Positions 16,431 to 24,871 of a DNA stretch of 55,994 nt are shown in pieces. Origin of the DNA: Bacteroidales bacterium (lineage in GTDB: Bacteria; Bacteroidota; Bacteroidia; Bacteroidales; UBA932); contig JAKSKI010000004.1 in the NCBI GenBank assembly GCA_024401865.1, positions 1 through 55,994 on the forward strand. Direction: 5' to 3'. A program made the translations under genes and the position numbers. Each line of letters begins with the position of its first letter. Within the stretch, counting starts at the first letter, position 1. Below the pieces are notes generated by a model. It was not told the DNA's origin. It did no database searches and saw only the letters and a program-made list of their open reading frames with translations.

Positions 16431-17718
16431 GGCATTCTCCGGCCTTCATCGTCCTTCTGATTCCGTAGATGATGATGGCGATGAAGCAGATGAGGGGCAG
16501 GCAGAAGCTGACATTGACTGCCGGGTGTCCGCAGACGGTGCCGAGGTCGATGATGGTGCCCTGAAGGGGAGGGAGAATAGAACCGCCCACTATGGCCATC
16601 ACGAGGAATGCGGCTCCGAGGGTGCTGTCCTCAGCGGAGACGTTCTCAAGCGCAATGCCGTAGATTGTGGGGAACATCAGGCTCATGAAGGCACTTATGG
16701 CTACAAGACATCCGAGTCCGAGCGGACCTACGAAAACGATGGCGCCTATGGTACAGACGGCGGCGCCTGTCCCGAAGATTGCCAGCAATTTGCGCGAATT
16801 GATATATTTCATCAGATAGGTCGCCACGAATCTGAAACACAGGAACATGGCCATCGCGATGATGTTGTATTTCTGTGCCGTTGCCTTGTCTATGCCGAGA
16901 TTGTCCGCATACTGGATGATGAAGGTCCAGGTCATTATCTGTGCGCCGACGTAGAACATCTGGGTGAGCACACCTTCGCGATATGCGACATTTTTCCAGA
17001 GATTCTTCAGCGTCCTTCTGGTGCTCAGGTTGCTTCTGTCAGCGCCTACTGTGTCGGGCATCTTGGTCAGGGCGAAGATGATAAGTACAGCCACGACTAC
17101 GACACCGAGAACTACGTATGCATTGCGTATCTGGGCCAGGTCGTGAATCCTGATAGAGGATTTCTCGGCTTCTGACAGAGTGCTGAATATGATTTCACCG
17201 GCATCGTTGCGTCGGTCGCTGATAAGGGCGGGCAGAACCACCCAGGATGCCACTGCCATACCTGTAAGCGAGCCCATTGGATTGAATGCCTGGGCGAGGT
17301 TGAGCCTTCTGGTGGAGTTCTCCTTGGCTCCCAGGGAGAGGATGAACGGATTGGCCGTTGTCTCGAGGAATGCCAGGCCGAATGTGAGTATATAGAGGGA
17401 CAGGCAGAAGAAGGTGAAATTCTGCTGAGCCGCCGCAGGGATAAACAGGAAGGCTCCTATTGCATACAATGTGAGACCGAGGATGATGCCGTTCTTGTAA
17501 CTGTAGCGCCTGATGAACAGCGCGGCGGGAATGGCCATTGTGGCATATCCGCCGTAGAATGCGAACTGAATCAGGGAAGCCTTTGCGGCTGAGAGTTCCA
17601 TAACGGTCTGGAAAGCCGCCACCATAGGATTGGTGATGTCATTGGCAAAGCCCCAGAGTGCGAAGAGAGATGTGACGAGAATGAATGTCAGCAAATAATT
17701 TCTTTCAACCAGTTTCAT
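16423..17718 (-). CDS. fucP: L-fucose permease-like MFS transporter
   Basis: The 431-residue protein has 12 hydrophobic helices and the FucP-family opening LFALWGFANDITNPM. A later helix contains FLETTANPFILSLG. FucP imports L-fucose by proton symport; related proteins take up other hexoses, so sugar specificity is not certain. It is the last gene of the minus-strand dnaN cluster and its ATG overlaps the stop of the preceding gene (TAATG), so it depends on upstream transcription. Confidence 0.82.
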   Translation of the reverse strand: MKLVERNYLLTFILVTSLFALWGFANDITNPMVAAFQTVMELSAAKASLIQFAFYGGYATMAIPAALFIRRYSYKNGIILGLTLYAIGAFLFIPAAAQQNFTFFCLSLYILTFGLAFLETTANPFILSLGAKENSTRRLNLAQAFNPMGSLTGMAVASWVVLPALISDRRNDAGEIIFSTLSEAEKSSIRIHDLAQIRNAYVVLGVVVVAVLIIFALTKMPDTVGADRSNLSTRRTLKNLWKNVAYREGVLTQMFYVGAQIMTWTFIIQYADNLGIDKATAQKYNIIAMAMFLCFRFVATYLMKYINSRKLLAIFGTGAAVCTIGAIVFVGPLGLGCLVAISAFMSLMFPTIYGIALENVSAEDSTLGAAFLVMAIVGGSILPPLQGTIIDLGTVCGHPAVNVSFCLPLICFIAIIIYGIRRTMKAGECLR

Positions 17719-18290
17719 TATATGATAATCTTTGTTTGAGACAATATTCGGCCCTCGGCGCTGATTTGTATGACAGGGGAGTCCTTCTGCCCGCTTGTGC
17801 GGAGTCCGTAGCGCGGACTTAGTTCGACGGCGACGACATCACCCACCCGCAGCCAGCAGTACCGTGTGACCTGAACTATTGCCCGGGTCAGTACGGCTCC
17901 CGCATCGGGGATGATGAAATTACGGGACTCGCCGTTTATGTCGACCGTCATCTGAGAGTCGGGTCGGATGGCCTCCTTGCTTGAGAGACCATCCAGATTG
18001 ATGATGGACGTATGGTCAAGGCAGGATGCGCAGGCGAAGGATTCTTCGCTGCAATCATACAGCAACTCGGAGGGGTACAGAAGAGCACCGAATCCGAAGT
18101 TGTCGAAGTATCTTGCCGCAAAGCCGTCACTTACGCTTCTACCTGATTTGCATATTCTTGTGTACAGTACGGGAGTCCACTCCAGAGCCTTGACGAATTC
18201 CGGCATATAGGCGTCCTCTCCGTCCTTGACCCTTGTGGTGTCAGGCCTTACTATCACTTTGCCTCCCGAAGTCAGTACAGCGATGTTCAT
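17718..18290 (-). CDS. Fumarylacetoacetate hydrolase-like protein (short, function unknown)
   Basis: The 190-residue protein shows the general pattern of the FAH fold: a YFDNFGFGALLYP segment like the start of the catalytic domain, MTVDINGES in the middle, and LRVGDVVAVELSP near the end. It is shorter than active FAH enzymes (usually above 200 residues). I do not see the acidic metal-binding motif, so activity is doubtful. It is coupled by overlapping stop and start codons both to the exonuclease upstream and to fucP downstream. The fold assignment is tentative. Confidence 0.5.
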   Translation of the reverse strand: MNIAVLTSGGKVIVRPDTTRVKDGEDAYMPEFVKALEWTPVLYTRICKSGRSVSDGFAARYFDNFGFGALLYPSELLYDCSEESFACASCLDHTSIINLDGLSSKEAIRPDSQMTVDINGESRNFIIPDAGAVLTRAIVQVTRYCWLRVGDVVAVELSPRYGLRTSGQKDSPVIQISAEGRILSQTKIII

Positions 18291-19180
18291 TATGGGAATA
18301 GTTTGCCTGAATTGAACTTGGCCGCAAGGCTGTTCAACTCGTCCTTCGATGCGGGTCTGTTGCGCTCTGCCCTGTCCTCTTCGGCGTACTGTCTTGCAAG
18401 CCTTTCGAATTGGGCCTTGGTGTCAAGAGCGAAGGATCCTCCCGCTATCCATGCAAAATAGGACCTGTCGGTCCTGTAGACTTCCCGGGCGGTCTTGCCC
18501 TTGTGCTTGCCGAAATTGATGACGGCTTCCGAGTCATCATTGCTGATGAGCTGGCCCGCGAAGTCCACATAGCGCTTGCCTACATAGCTGGAGAGATGTT
18601 TAACGTCATTCTTGAGTACGTCGGGATATTTGTCCAACTGCCCCTTGAGGACTTCGTATGTGGCGAGCGTGTCGGCTTCTGCGGTGTGTGCCTTGTCGAA
18701 ATCAGCGCCTCCGCAATAGAATCTGTAGGCAGCCTTCAGGTTGCGGGGCTCCATTGCGTGATATATGTTCTGCACGTCCACCATAAGAGGTTCGTGCAGG
18801 TCAATGTCCAGTTTCTTGCCGGCAAGCCGCGCCCTTTCTATCTCTTCTGCCAGCATCGGCAGGTCGAATTTGGCGGAATTGAAGCCTGCGAGGTCGCATC
18901 CCTTCAGCCATTCCACAACTTCGTCCGCCACCTCATAGAATGTGGGGCAGCCGACAAGCATATCGTCCGTCACTCCATTGACTTCGGAAGCTTTCGGGTC
19001 TATGGGGCGCTGGCATCTCTTCTCATAGTCCCAGGGCTTGATGCGCCAGGTCTTGATGCGCTGCTCTCCTCCCGGCATCACTTTGACGAAACTCAGCTCA
19101 ATGATGGAGTCTGTCGGGATGTTGAGGCCCGTACTTTCGATGTCAAAGAAGAGCAGGGGCCTTGACAGATTAAGTTCCAT
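18290..19180 (-). CDS. DnaQ-like 3'-5' exonuclease (DEDDh)
   Basis: The 296-residue protein opens with the exonuclease I motif FFDIESTGL (Asp13, Glu15). It continues with an Asp-containing second motif (GFNSAKFDLPML) and a third with HTAEADTLATYEVL, giving the DEDDh set. The C-terminal 100 residues (from VINFGKHKGKTAREV) form an extra region often attached to Bacteroidota exonucleases. It is 6 bases downstream of dnaN, consistent with a proofreading or repair role at the clamp, though it may act apart from the replicase. Confidence 0.88.
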   Translation of the reverse strand: MELNLSRPLLFFDIESTGLNIPTDSIIELSFVKVMPGGEQRIKTWRIKPWDYEKRCQRPIDPKASEVNGVTDDMLVGCPTFYEVADEVVEWLKGCDLAGFNSAKFDLPMLAEEIERARLAGKKLDIDLHEPLMVDVQNIYHAMEPRNLKAAYRFYCGGADFDKAHTAEADTLATYEVLKGQLDKYPDVLKNDVKHLSSYVGKRYVDFAGQLISNDDSEAVINFGKHKGKTAREVYRTDRSYFAWIAGGSFALDTKAQFERLARQYAEEDRAERNRPASKDELNSLAAKFNSGKLFP

Positions 19181-19186
19181 AAACAG

Positions 19187-20308
19187 TTATGATACCATTA
19201 TCGGCATAAGGATACCGCAGATCTTCTCGTTGGCGGCGTCTTCTTCGGAAGGAACCATCAGCGCGGCTCTGCGTGCATCGGCGAACTTCATCACAATGGT
19301 CTCGCAAGTCATGTTGCTGAGAATCTCGATGAGATAGGAGGATTTGAATCCTATGCTCAATTCGCTGCCATTGTATTCGCAAGCCTGCTCCTCATAGGCC
19401 GCAATGGCAAATCCGAGGTCCTGGGCGGTGATTACGATCTTCCCGGGCTTGAGGTCGAACTTGATGTGGTTGTTGGCCTTGTTGGCGCAAACTGACACCC
19501 TTCGTACGGTGCCGAGCAGTGCAAGACGGTCGATGGTGAGGATGTTGGCGTTGTTCTGGGGAATGACCTCGTTGTATTTGGGATATTTGCCCACGACAAG
19601 ACGGCATACCATCATCGTGGCCCCGAATGTGAATACCACGGTTGACGAATCGAAGGTGACTGTCACCGTGTCATCTGTCTTGTCGATGGAACCCTTGAGT
19701 ACTGCCGCCGCTTTTTTGTGAAGTACGAACGACGCTGCCTGCGGAGCTTCGACGTCGGTTGTCGTGTAGCAGATGAGTTTGTGCGAATCGGATGCCACAA
19801 GAGTGGTGCGGTCGGGGTTGATGTCGAAGAATATGCCGTTCATGACAGGCCTCATCTCGTCCTCCGATGTGGCGTAGATGGTGCCTGTGATGCCGTCTGC
19901 AAGTGATTGTGCGGGGAATTTGACAGTTACGGCCTCTTCTCCTGCTCCCTTGATGGAAGGGAAGTCCTCGGCGGGGAAGAAGGGGAGGGAGGAATGTCCG
20001 TTGTTCCAGATGCACTCGAACGAGCTGTCGGATGTCGTCTTGACTGTGACAGGCTGGTCGGGAAGCGTCTTGAAAAGGTCGGTTATCTGTCTGGCGGGAA
20101 CCGCTATGCTGCCCTCTTCATCAGTCTTGTCCACAGAGACGATGGTGCGCAGGGTGATTTCCTGGTCGGATGCCGTGATTTCGAGCTCGGATCCCTTGAG
20201 CACAAACAGGAAGTTCTCGAGAATCGGGAGTCCTGTCTTGGCGGGAATGGCTTTGGAAACGTCAAGAATGCCTTTCAACAGTGAGGCGCTGGATGCTTTG
20301 AATTCCAT
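19187..20308 (-). CDS. dnaN: DNA polymerase III beta subunit (sliding clamp)
   Basis: The 373-residue protein has normal length for the beta clamp and the three-domain pattern. It starts MEFKASSASLLKGILDVSKAI and ends with a typical PI/ML carboxy-end (GILMPIMVS). Two subunits form the ring that holds DNA polymerase on DNA. A -7 box sits 25 bp upstream, and dnaN heads a minus-strand cluster with an exonuclease, the FAH-like gene and fucP. No dnaA or oriC-like DnaA-box cluster is visible nearby. Confidence 0.96.
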   Translation of the reverse strand: MEFKASSASLLKGILDVSKAIPAKTGLPILENFLFVLKGSELEITASDQEITLRTIVSVDKTDEEGSIAVPARQITDLFKTLPDQPVTVKTTSDSSFECIWNNGHSSLPFFPAEDFPSIKGAGEEAVTVKFPAQSLADGITGTIYATSEDEMRPVMNGIFFDINPDRTTLVASDSHKLICYTTTDVEAPQAASFVLHKKAAAVLKGSIDKTDDTVTVTFDSSTVVFTFGATMMVCRLVVGKYPKYNEVIPQNNANILTIDRLALLGTVRRVSVCANKANNHIKFDLKPGKIVITAQDLGFAIAAYEEQACEYNGSELSIGFKSSYLIEILSNMTCETIVMKFADARRAALMVPSEEDAANEKICGILMPIMVS

Positions 20309-20333
20309 ATGATGTCATTGATTATGTTCTTGA

Positions 20334-20341
20334 CAAATGTA
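20334..20341 (-). promoter_or_regulatory. Promoter -7 box of dnaN
   Basis: On the minus strand the sequence is TACATTTG, an exact TAnnTTTG match, ending 25 bases before the dnaN ATG. No clear -33 element was found. Confidence 0.5.
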
Positions 20342-20413
20342 GTAAATAATCGTGAGAAGTCTGGCATATTATTTGACAATTTTATGCCCCCGGAAACCAT
20401 AATTTTTCAGAAT

Positions 20414-21829
20414 ATGAACAAAAACATCGTAACAGTAATGGCTGCAGTGCTCTTGAGCGGCATTACGGCTTTCGCAATCGTCAAGGCATCAGTTCCCGAC
20501 CAGGCTGCAACGACAGTGGTCAGTTCTGACGGCACGACCTACAGGACTGTCAATTTGTCAGCTTCGGATTATCCCGACTTCACCTATGCTGCCGAAAACG
20601 CCGTTGACGCGGTGGTGTTTGTCAAGGTCACTGTCAAGACCCAGCAGCAGTATATCGATCCCTTCGGCTATTTCTTCGGCTATGGCAGTCCCCAGACCCG
20701 TGAAAGGGTGCAGCAGGGAAGCGGTTCGGGCGTCATAATCCGTCAGGACGGCTACATAGTCACCAACAATCACGTCGTGCAGGGCGCCACCGACGTGGAA
20801 GTCACCCTCAACAACAACAAGACATACAAGGCTGAGATAATCGGTACGGACCCCGCAACCGACGTGGCCCTTATCAAGGTCGACGCCTCCGGGCTCCCGG
20901 CAATCGAATTCGCCGATTCGGACAAGCTCCGTCTCGGGGAGTGGGTTCTCGCCATCGGCAGCCCTCTGGGTGAGGCCCTGAGGTCCACCATCACCGCCGG
21001 TATTGTCAGCGCCAAGGGGCGTCAGATGCCCGAACAGCGTCAGCCCGGCGAAATCAAGATAGAATCCTTCATCCAGACAGATGCCGCCGTCAACCCCGGC
21101 AATTCGGGCGGTGCCCTTGTCAACAAGGCAGGACAGCTTGTCGGCATCAACACGATGATAGTGTCCACCACACAGGCATATTCCGGCTATTCGTTTGCCG
21201 TTCCTTCCAACATAGTGAAGAAGATTGTGGGCGATCTCATAGATTTCGGTTCCGTCAAACGCGTCGTCCTCGGAATAATGGGCGGTACGGTCAATGGAGA
21301 AATTGCCTCCAAATTGAAACTTTCTGAAGTTAGCGGCGTATATATTAGCGAGGTTTCCAAAGGAAGCGCAGCCGACAAGGCCGGACTCAGGAAGGAGGAT
21401 GTCATCGTGGCCATCGATTCCACAAAGACCGTGAGCATGTCAGAACTTCAGGAGAAGGTCAACGGCTACCGTCCCGGCGACAAGGCAGTCATCACCTATA
21501 TCCGTGACGGCAAGATCAACAGGGCGGGCGTCACATTCGAGGGAACCGTGGATTCTGCAGGCGTAGCTGACGACGAGGGTACGGTGGCATTCTACGGAGC
21601 AAGGCTCAAGGCGGCCGACAAGGGCGTTGAGATAGTATCCGCAGGCAACGGCAAGGTCGCGAGCGCCGGAGGAGAGGACGGCTACATTATCCTCTACGTT
21701 AACGACCAGAAGGTCAGCAAGCCGCAGGACGTCATTGACATAGCCAAGAAGTCGAAGAGGTCGGTGTTTATCGAAGGCGTTACCGCCACAGGTCGCCCGT
21801 TCTATTTCGGCTTCGGCAAGGACGAATAA
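20414..21829 (+). CDS. htrA: HtrA/DegP-family periplasmic serine protease-chaperone
   Basis: The start is placed at 20414, where a signal/anchor sequence begins (MNKNIVTVMAAVLLSGITAF); upstream codons are AT-rich and unlike protein. The 471-residue protein has the trypsin-like triad His120 (TNNHVV), Asp150 (ATDVALIKV) and Ser231 (NPGNSGGAL). Two PDZ regions follow, the first near 290-375 (VYISEVSKGSAADKAGL), the second shorter. It degrades or refolds damaged envelope proteins. It is divergent from dnaN and 17 bases ahead of the sigma factor gene. Confidence 0.92.
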   Translation: MNKNIVTVMAAVLLSGITAFAIVKASVPDQAATTVVSSDGTTYRTVNLSASDYPDFTYAAENAVDAVVFVKVTVKTQQQYIDPFGYFFGYGSPQTRERVQQGSGSGVIIRQDGYIVTNNHVVQGATDVEVTLNNNKTYKAEIIGTDPATDVALIKVDASGLPAIEFADSDKLRLGEWVLAIGSPLGEALRSTITAGIVSAKGRQMPEQRQPGEIKIESFIQTDAAVNPGNSGGALVNKAGQLVGINTMIVSTTQAYSGYSFAVPSNIVKKIVGDLIDFGSVKRVVLGIMGGTVNGEIASKLKLSEVSGVYISEVSKGSAADKAGLRKEDVIVAIDSTKTVSMSELQEKVNGYRPGDKAVITYIRDGKINRAGVTFEGTVDSAGVADDEGTVAFYGARLKAADKGVEIVSAGNGKVASAGGEDGYIILYVNDQKVSKPQDVIDIAKKSKRSVFIEGVTATGRPFYFGFGKDE

Positions 21830-21846
21830 CGGCAAACAACTAAAAT

Positions 21847-22707
21847 ATGCGTCAACTCAAGATTACCAAGTCAATCACCAACCGCGAGAGCGCTTCCCTG
21901 GACAAATATCTTCAGGAAATCGGACGCGAGGAACTGGTGTCACCGGAAGAGGAAGTGGAACTTGCCCAGCGTATACGCAAGGGCGACCAGGAAGCACTTG
22001 AAAAGCTTACCAGGGCCAATCTGAGATTTGTGGTCTCTGTGGCCAAACAATATCAGAATCAGGGTCTCAGTCTTCCCGACCTTATCAACGAAGGCAATCT
22101 CGGACTCATCAAGGCAGCCGAGAAATTCGATGAGACAAGGGGATTCAAGTTCATTTCCTATGCGGTATGGTGGATAAGACAGAGTATCTTGCAGGCATTG
22201 GCAGAGCAGAGCCGCATTGTCCGTCTGCCCCTCAATCAGGTGGGCTCTCTGAACAAGATCAACAAGGCTCTCGGCAAGTTCGAGCAGGAGCACGAACGCC
22301 AGCCCTCGGCCGATGAGCTGTCCGAGATGATAGACGTGCCCAAGGACAAAATCGCCGACACGATGAGGGTGTCCGGACGTCACGTCAGTGTGGATGCACC
22401 GTTTGTGGAGGGAGAGGACAACTCCCTCCTCGACGTGCTCCCCAACGATGACAGTCCTATGGCCGACAAGGGTCTTAACAATGAGTCGCTGAGTACCGAA
22501 ATCGAGCGCGCCCTCCAGATTCTCACCGTGAGGGAACGTGAAATCATCAAGAGCTTCTTCGGTATCGGATGTCAGGAAATGACTCTGGAAGAAATCGGTG
22601 AGCGGCTTGACCTCACGCGCGAACGTGTGAGACAGATCAAGGAGAAGGCCATACGCAAGCTCAAGAAACCTTCGGCATCCAAACTCCTCAAGACTTATCT
22701 CGGATAG
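21847..22707 (+). CDS. rpoD: Primary sigma-70 factor (Bacteroidota type)
   Basis: The 286-residue sigma factor has region 1.2 ([18 protein letters not shown]), regions 2.1-2.4 including [15 protein letters not shown], region 3 and region 4.2 ([19 protein letters not shown]). It lacks the long region 1.1 of E. coli RpoD, as expected for the Bacteroidota primary factor. This factor reads the TTTG/TAnnTTTG promoters seen in this window. It lies between htrA and argS on the same strand with short gaps. Confidence 0.94.
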   Translation: MRQLKITKSITNRESASLDKYLQEIGREELVSPEEEVELAQRIRKGDQEALEKLTRANLRFVVSVAKQYQNQGLSLPDLINEGNLGLIKAAEKFDETRGFKFISYAVWWIRQSILQALAEQSRIVRLPLNQVGSLNKINKALGKFEQEHERQPSADELSEMIDVPKDKIADTMRVSGRHVSVDAPFVEGEDNSLLDVLPNDDSPMADKGLNNESLSTEIERALQILTVREREIIKSFFGIGCQEMTLEEIGERLDLTRERVRQIKEKAIRKLKKPSASKLLKTYLG

Positions 22708-22713
22708 AAGCAT

Positions 22714-24444
22714 ATGACTACAGAACAATTCATTGCCACCAAGGCGTCTGCTGCAGTAAATGCTCTCTACGGTGCCGACATTCCCGAGTCCCGGATGCAG
22801 GTGCAGGTAACCCGCAAGGAGTTCGAGGGGGATTTCACACTCGTCGTGTTCCCTCTTCTGAAAATCTCTCACGCTTCACCTGACGCTACAGGCAACGCGA
22901 TTGGAGAATGGCTTACGTCCAACTGCCCCGAAATCGAGGCTTTCAATTCGGTCAAGGGATTCCTCAACCTGTCGTTGTCCAACATTTACTGGTCAAGACT
23001 GTTCGCATCCATCGAATCCGATGCCCGATTCGGGGAACTGCCCTCTACCGGGCGCCGTATTATGGTCGAATTCTCATCCCCCAATACCAACAAACCCCTT
23101 CACCTGGGCCATGTCCGCAACAATCTTCTCGGCGCTTCTGTGTCCAATCTGCTCAAGGCCGCAGGCAATGACGTGATCAGGACTACTCTGGTCAATGACC
23201 GTGGTGTGCACATCTGCAAGTCAATGTATGCCTGGCAGCAGCGCTTCGACGGAGCCACTCCGGCGAGTACGGGCAAGAAGGGCGACCATCTTGTGGGCGA
23301 CTGTTATGTCGAATATGCCAGGATGGAGAAGGAGGATCCTTCCGTGCTGGACAAGGTGCACGATATGCTTGTGAAATGGGAGGAGAACGATCCCGAGGTG
23401 CGCAGGCTCTGGTCGATGATGAATGAGTGGGTGTTCGAGGGCTTCGAGCAGACATACAAGGCTCTTGGCATTTCCTTTGACAAGACGTATTACGAGCACG
23501 AAACATACCTTCTGGGCAAGGAACTTGTCAGGAAAGGTCTGGAGACGGGAGTGTTCGTGAAGGATCCTGACGGGTCTGTGTGGTGTGACCTTACCGCTGA
23601 CGGGCTTGACCGCAAGCTTCTGCTCCGTTCGGACGGTACTTCCGTTTATATGACCCAGGATCTGGGAACGGCGGAGCGCCGTTTCGCCGAGCACGAGCTC
23701 GATTCGCACGTGTATGTGGTCGGGGATGAGCAGAACTATCATTTCCAGGTGCTGAAACTTGTCCTGAAGAAACTGGGATTCGACTGGGCTGATCAGATTT
23801 ATCACCTTAGTTATGGAATGGTGGAACTTCCCGAAGGCAAGATGAAGAGCCGTGAGGGAACAGTGGTGGATGCGGACGATCTCATCGAGAAGATGTATGA
23901 GGAGGCAAAGTCGACGTCCGAGGAATCCGGCAAGCTGGAAGGCGTCTCCGAGGAGGAGAAGGACAGACTCTACCATATGATAGGACTGGGTGCGCTCAAA
24001 TATTTCATACTGAAGGTCGATCCCAGGAAGAAGATGCTGTTCAATCCCAAGGAGTCGATTGATTTCAACGGCAACACCGGCCCGTTCATTCAGTACACCC
24101 ACGCCAGGATCAAGTCCATTCTGCGCAAGGCGGACGCTCTGGGCATACGCCCCGCCGTGTCGGAAGACGCCCCTCTCTCTCCCAAGGAGATAAGGCTCGT
24201 CAAACTTCTGGCATCATATCCACAGAAGGTTCAGGAGGCCGCGGATGCGTTCTCTCCCGCCCTGATTGCCAATTACTGCTACGACCTGGCAAAGGAGTTC
24301 AACCAGTATTATCACGACACCCCCATACTCAAGGAAGAAAATTCTTCAATATTGCGTATGAGGCTTGCCCTGATAGAAACTCTTGCTAATGTGCTAGTTA
24401 AGGCTACGGGCATTCTGGGTATGGAACTTCCCGACAGAATGTAG
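22714..24444 (+). CDS. argS: Arginyl-tRNA synthetase
   Basis: The 576-residue class I synthetase has an N-terminal additional domain and the HIGH motif as HLGH in NKPLHLGHVRNN. A KMSKS-like loop, GKMKSREG, and a DALR anticodon-binding domain from about 450 complete it. It charges tRNA-Arg with arginine in the cytoplasm. It is only 6 bases from the sigma factor gene. Length is normal for the family. Confidence 0.96.
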   Translation: MTTEQFIATKASAAVNALYGADIPESRMQVQVTRKEFEGDFTLVVFPLLKISHASPDATGNAIGEWLTSNCPEIEAFNSVKGFLNLSLSNIYWSRLFASIESDARFGELPSTGRRIMVEFSSPNTNKPLHLGHVRNNLLGASVSNLLKAAGNDVIRTTLVNDRGVHICKSMYAWQQRFDGATPASTGKKGDHLVGDCYVEYARMEKEDPSVLDKVHDMLVKWEENDPEVRRLWSMMNEWVFEGFEQTYKALGISFDKTYYEHETYLLGKELVRKGLETGVFVKDPDGSVWCDLTADGLDRKLLLRSDGTSVYMTQDLGTAERRFAEHELDSHVYVVGDEQNYHFQVLKLVLKKLGFDWADQIYHLSYGMVELPEGKMKSREGTVVDADDLIEKMYEEAKSTSEESGKLEGVSEEEKDRLYHMIGLGALKYFILKVDPRKKMLFNPKESIDFNGNTGPFIQYTHARIKSILRKADALGIRPAVSEDAPLSPKEIRLVKLLASYPQKVQEAADAFSPALIANYCYDLAKEFNQYYHDTPILKEENSSILRMRLALIETLANVLVKATGILGMELPDRM

Positions 24445-24496
24445 TGTTTGCAGATTCAAAAATTTGTCCTATTATTGCATCGTAATACGATAATAT

Positions 24497-24871
24497 ATGG
24501 CACCGGACAATAAGAAAAGGCACGTGGTCAGCTATGAAAATATGTCAGCTGAACTGTCTGCAGCTTTCAACGAGAAGTACCCCCGCGGTTTCAATGATTA
24601 TCTTGATGATCTGGTAAAGTATCCCAAGCCGGACGGCACTTCTTTCTATGCTGTGACGCTTGAGGTCCCCGATGGTATATACCTGGTCAAAATCAAAGTC
24701 CAGATAGACGATGCCGAAGATATCGAGCGTTGGCTTGAAGGTGAGGAAGAGGCCAAGGTCGAGCAGGTGGCAGGAGCCATAGGCCCCGATTCTTCCGGAG
24801 ACGATACATTGCCTGACGACAATATCGCCCAGTATGGCGCCGGTGACGATGATTCCTCAGATAAAGATTAG
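24497..24871 (+). CDS. Hypothetical acidic protein
   Basis: The 124-residue soluble protein has an ordered-looking first 85 residues (YENMSAELSAAFNEKYPRGFNDY) and a Ser/Asp/Glu-rich tail. I recognise no family name. Similar short proteins occur beside chloride-channel genes in this phylum as far as I recall. Its last 38 bases overlap the start proposed for the ClC gene, suggesting coupling. Function unknown. Confidence 0.75.
   Translation: MAPDNKKRHVVSYENMSAELSAAFNEKYPRGFNDYLDDLVKYPKPDGTSFYAVTLEVPDGIYLVKIKVQIDDAEDIERWLEGEEEAKVEQVAGAIGPDSSGDDTLPDDNIAQYGAGDDDSSDKD

Noticed and set aside
19187-21829. Replication origin near dnaN
   Set aside because: No dnaA gene, no cluster of DnaA-box-like 9-mers and no long AT-rich unwinding region is visible in the short dnaN-htrA gap.
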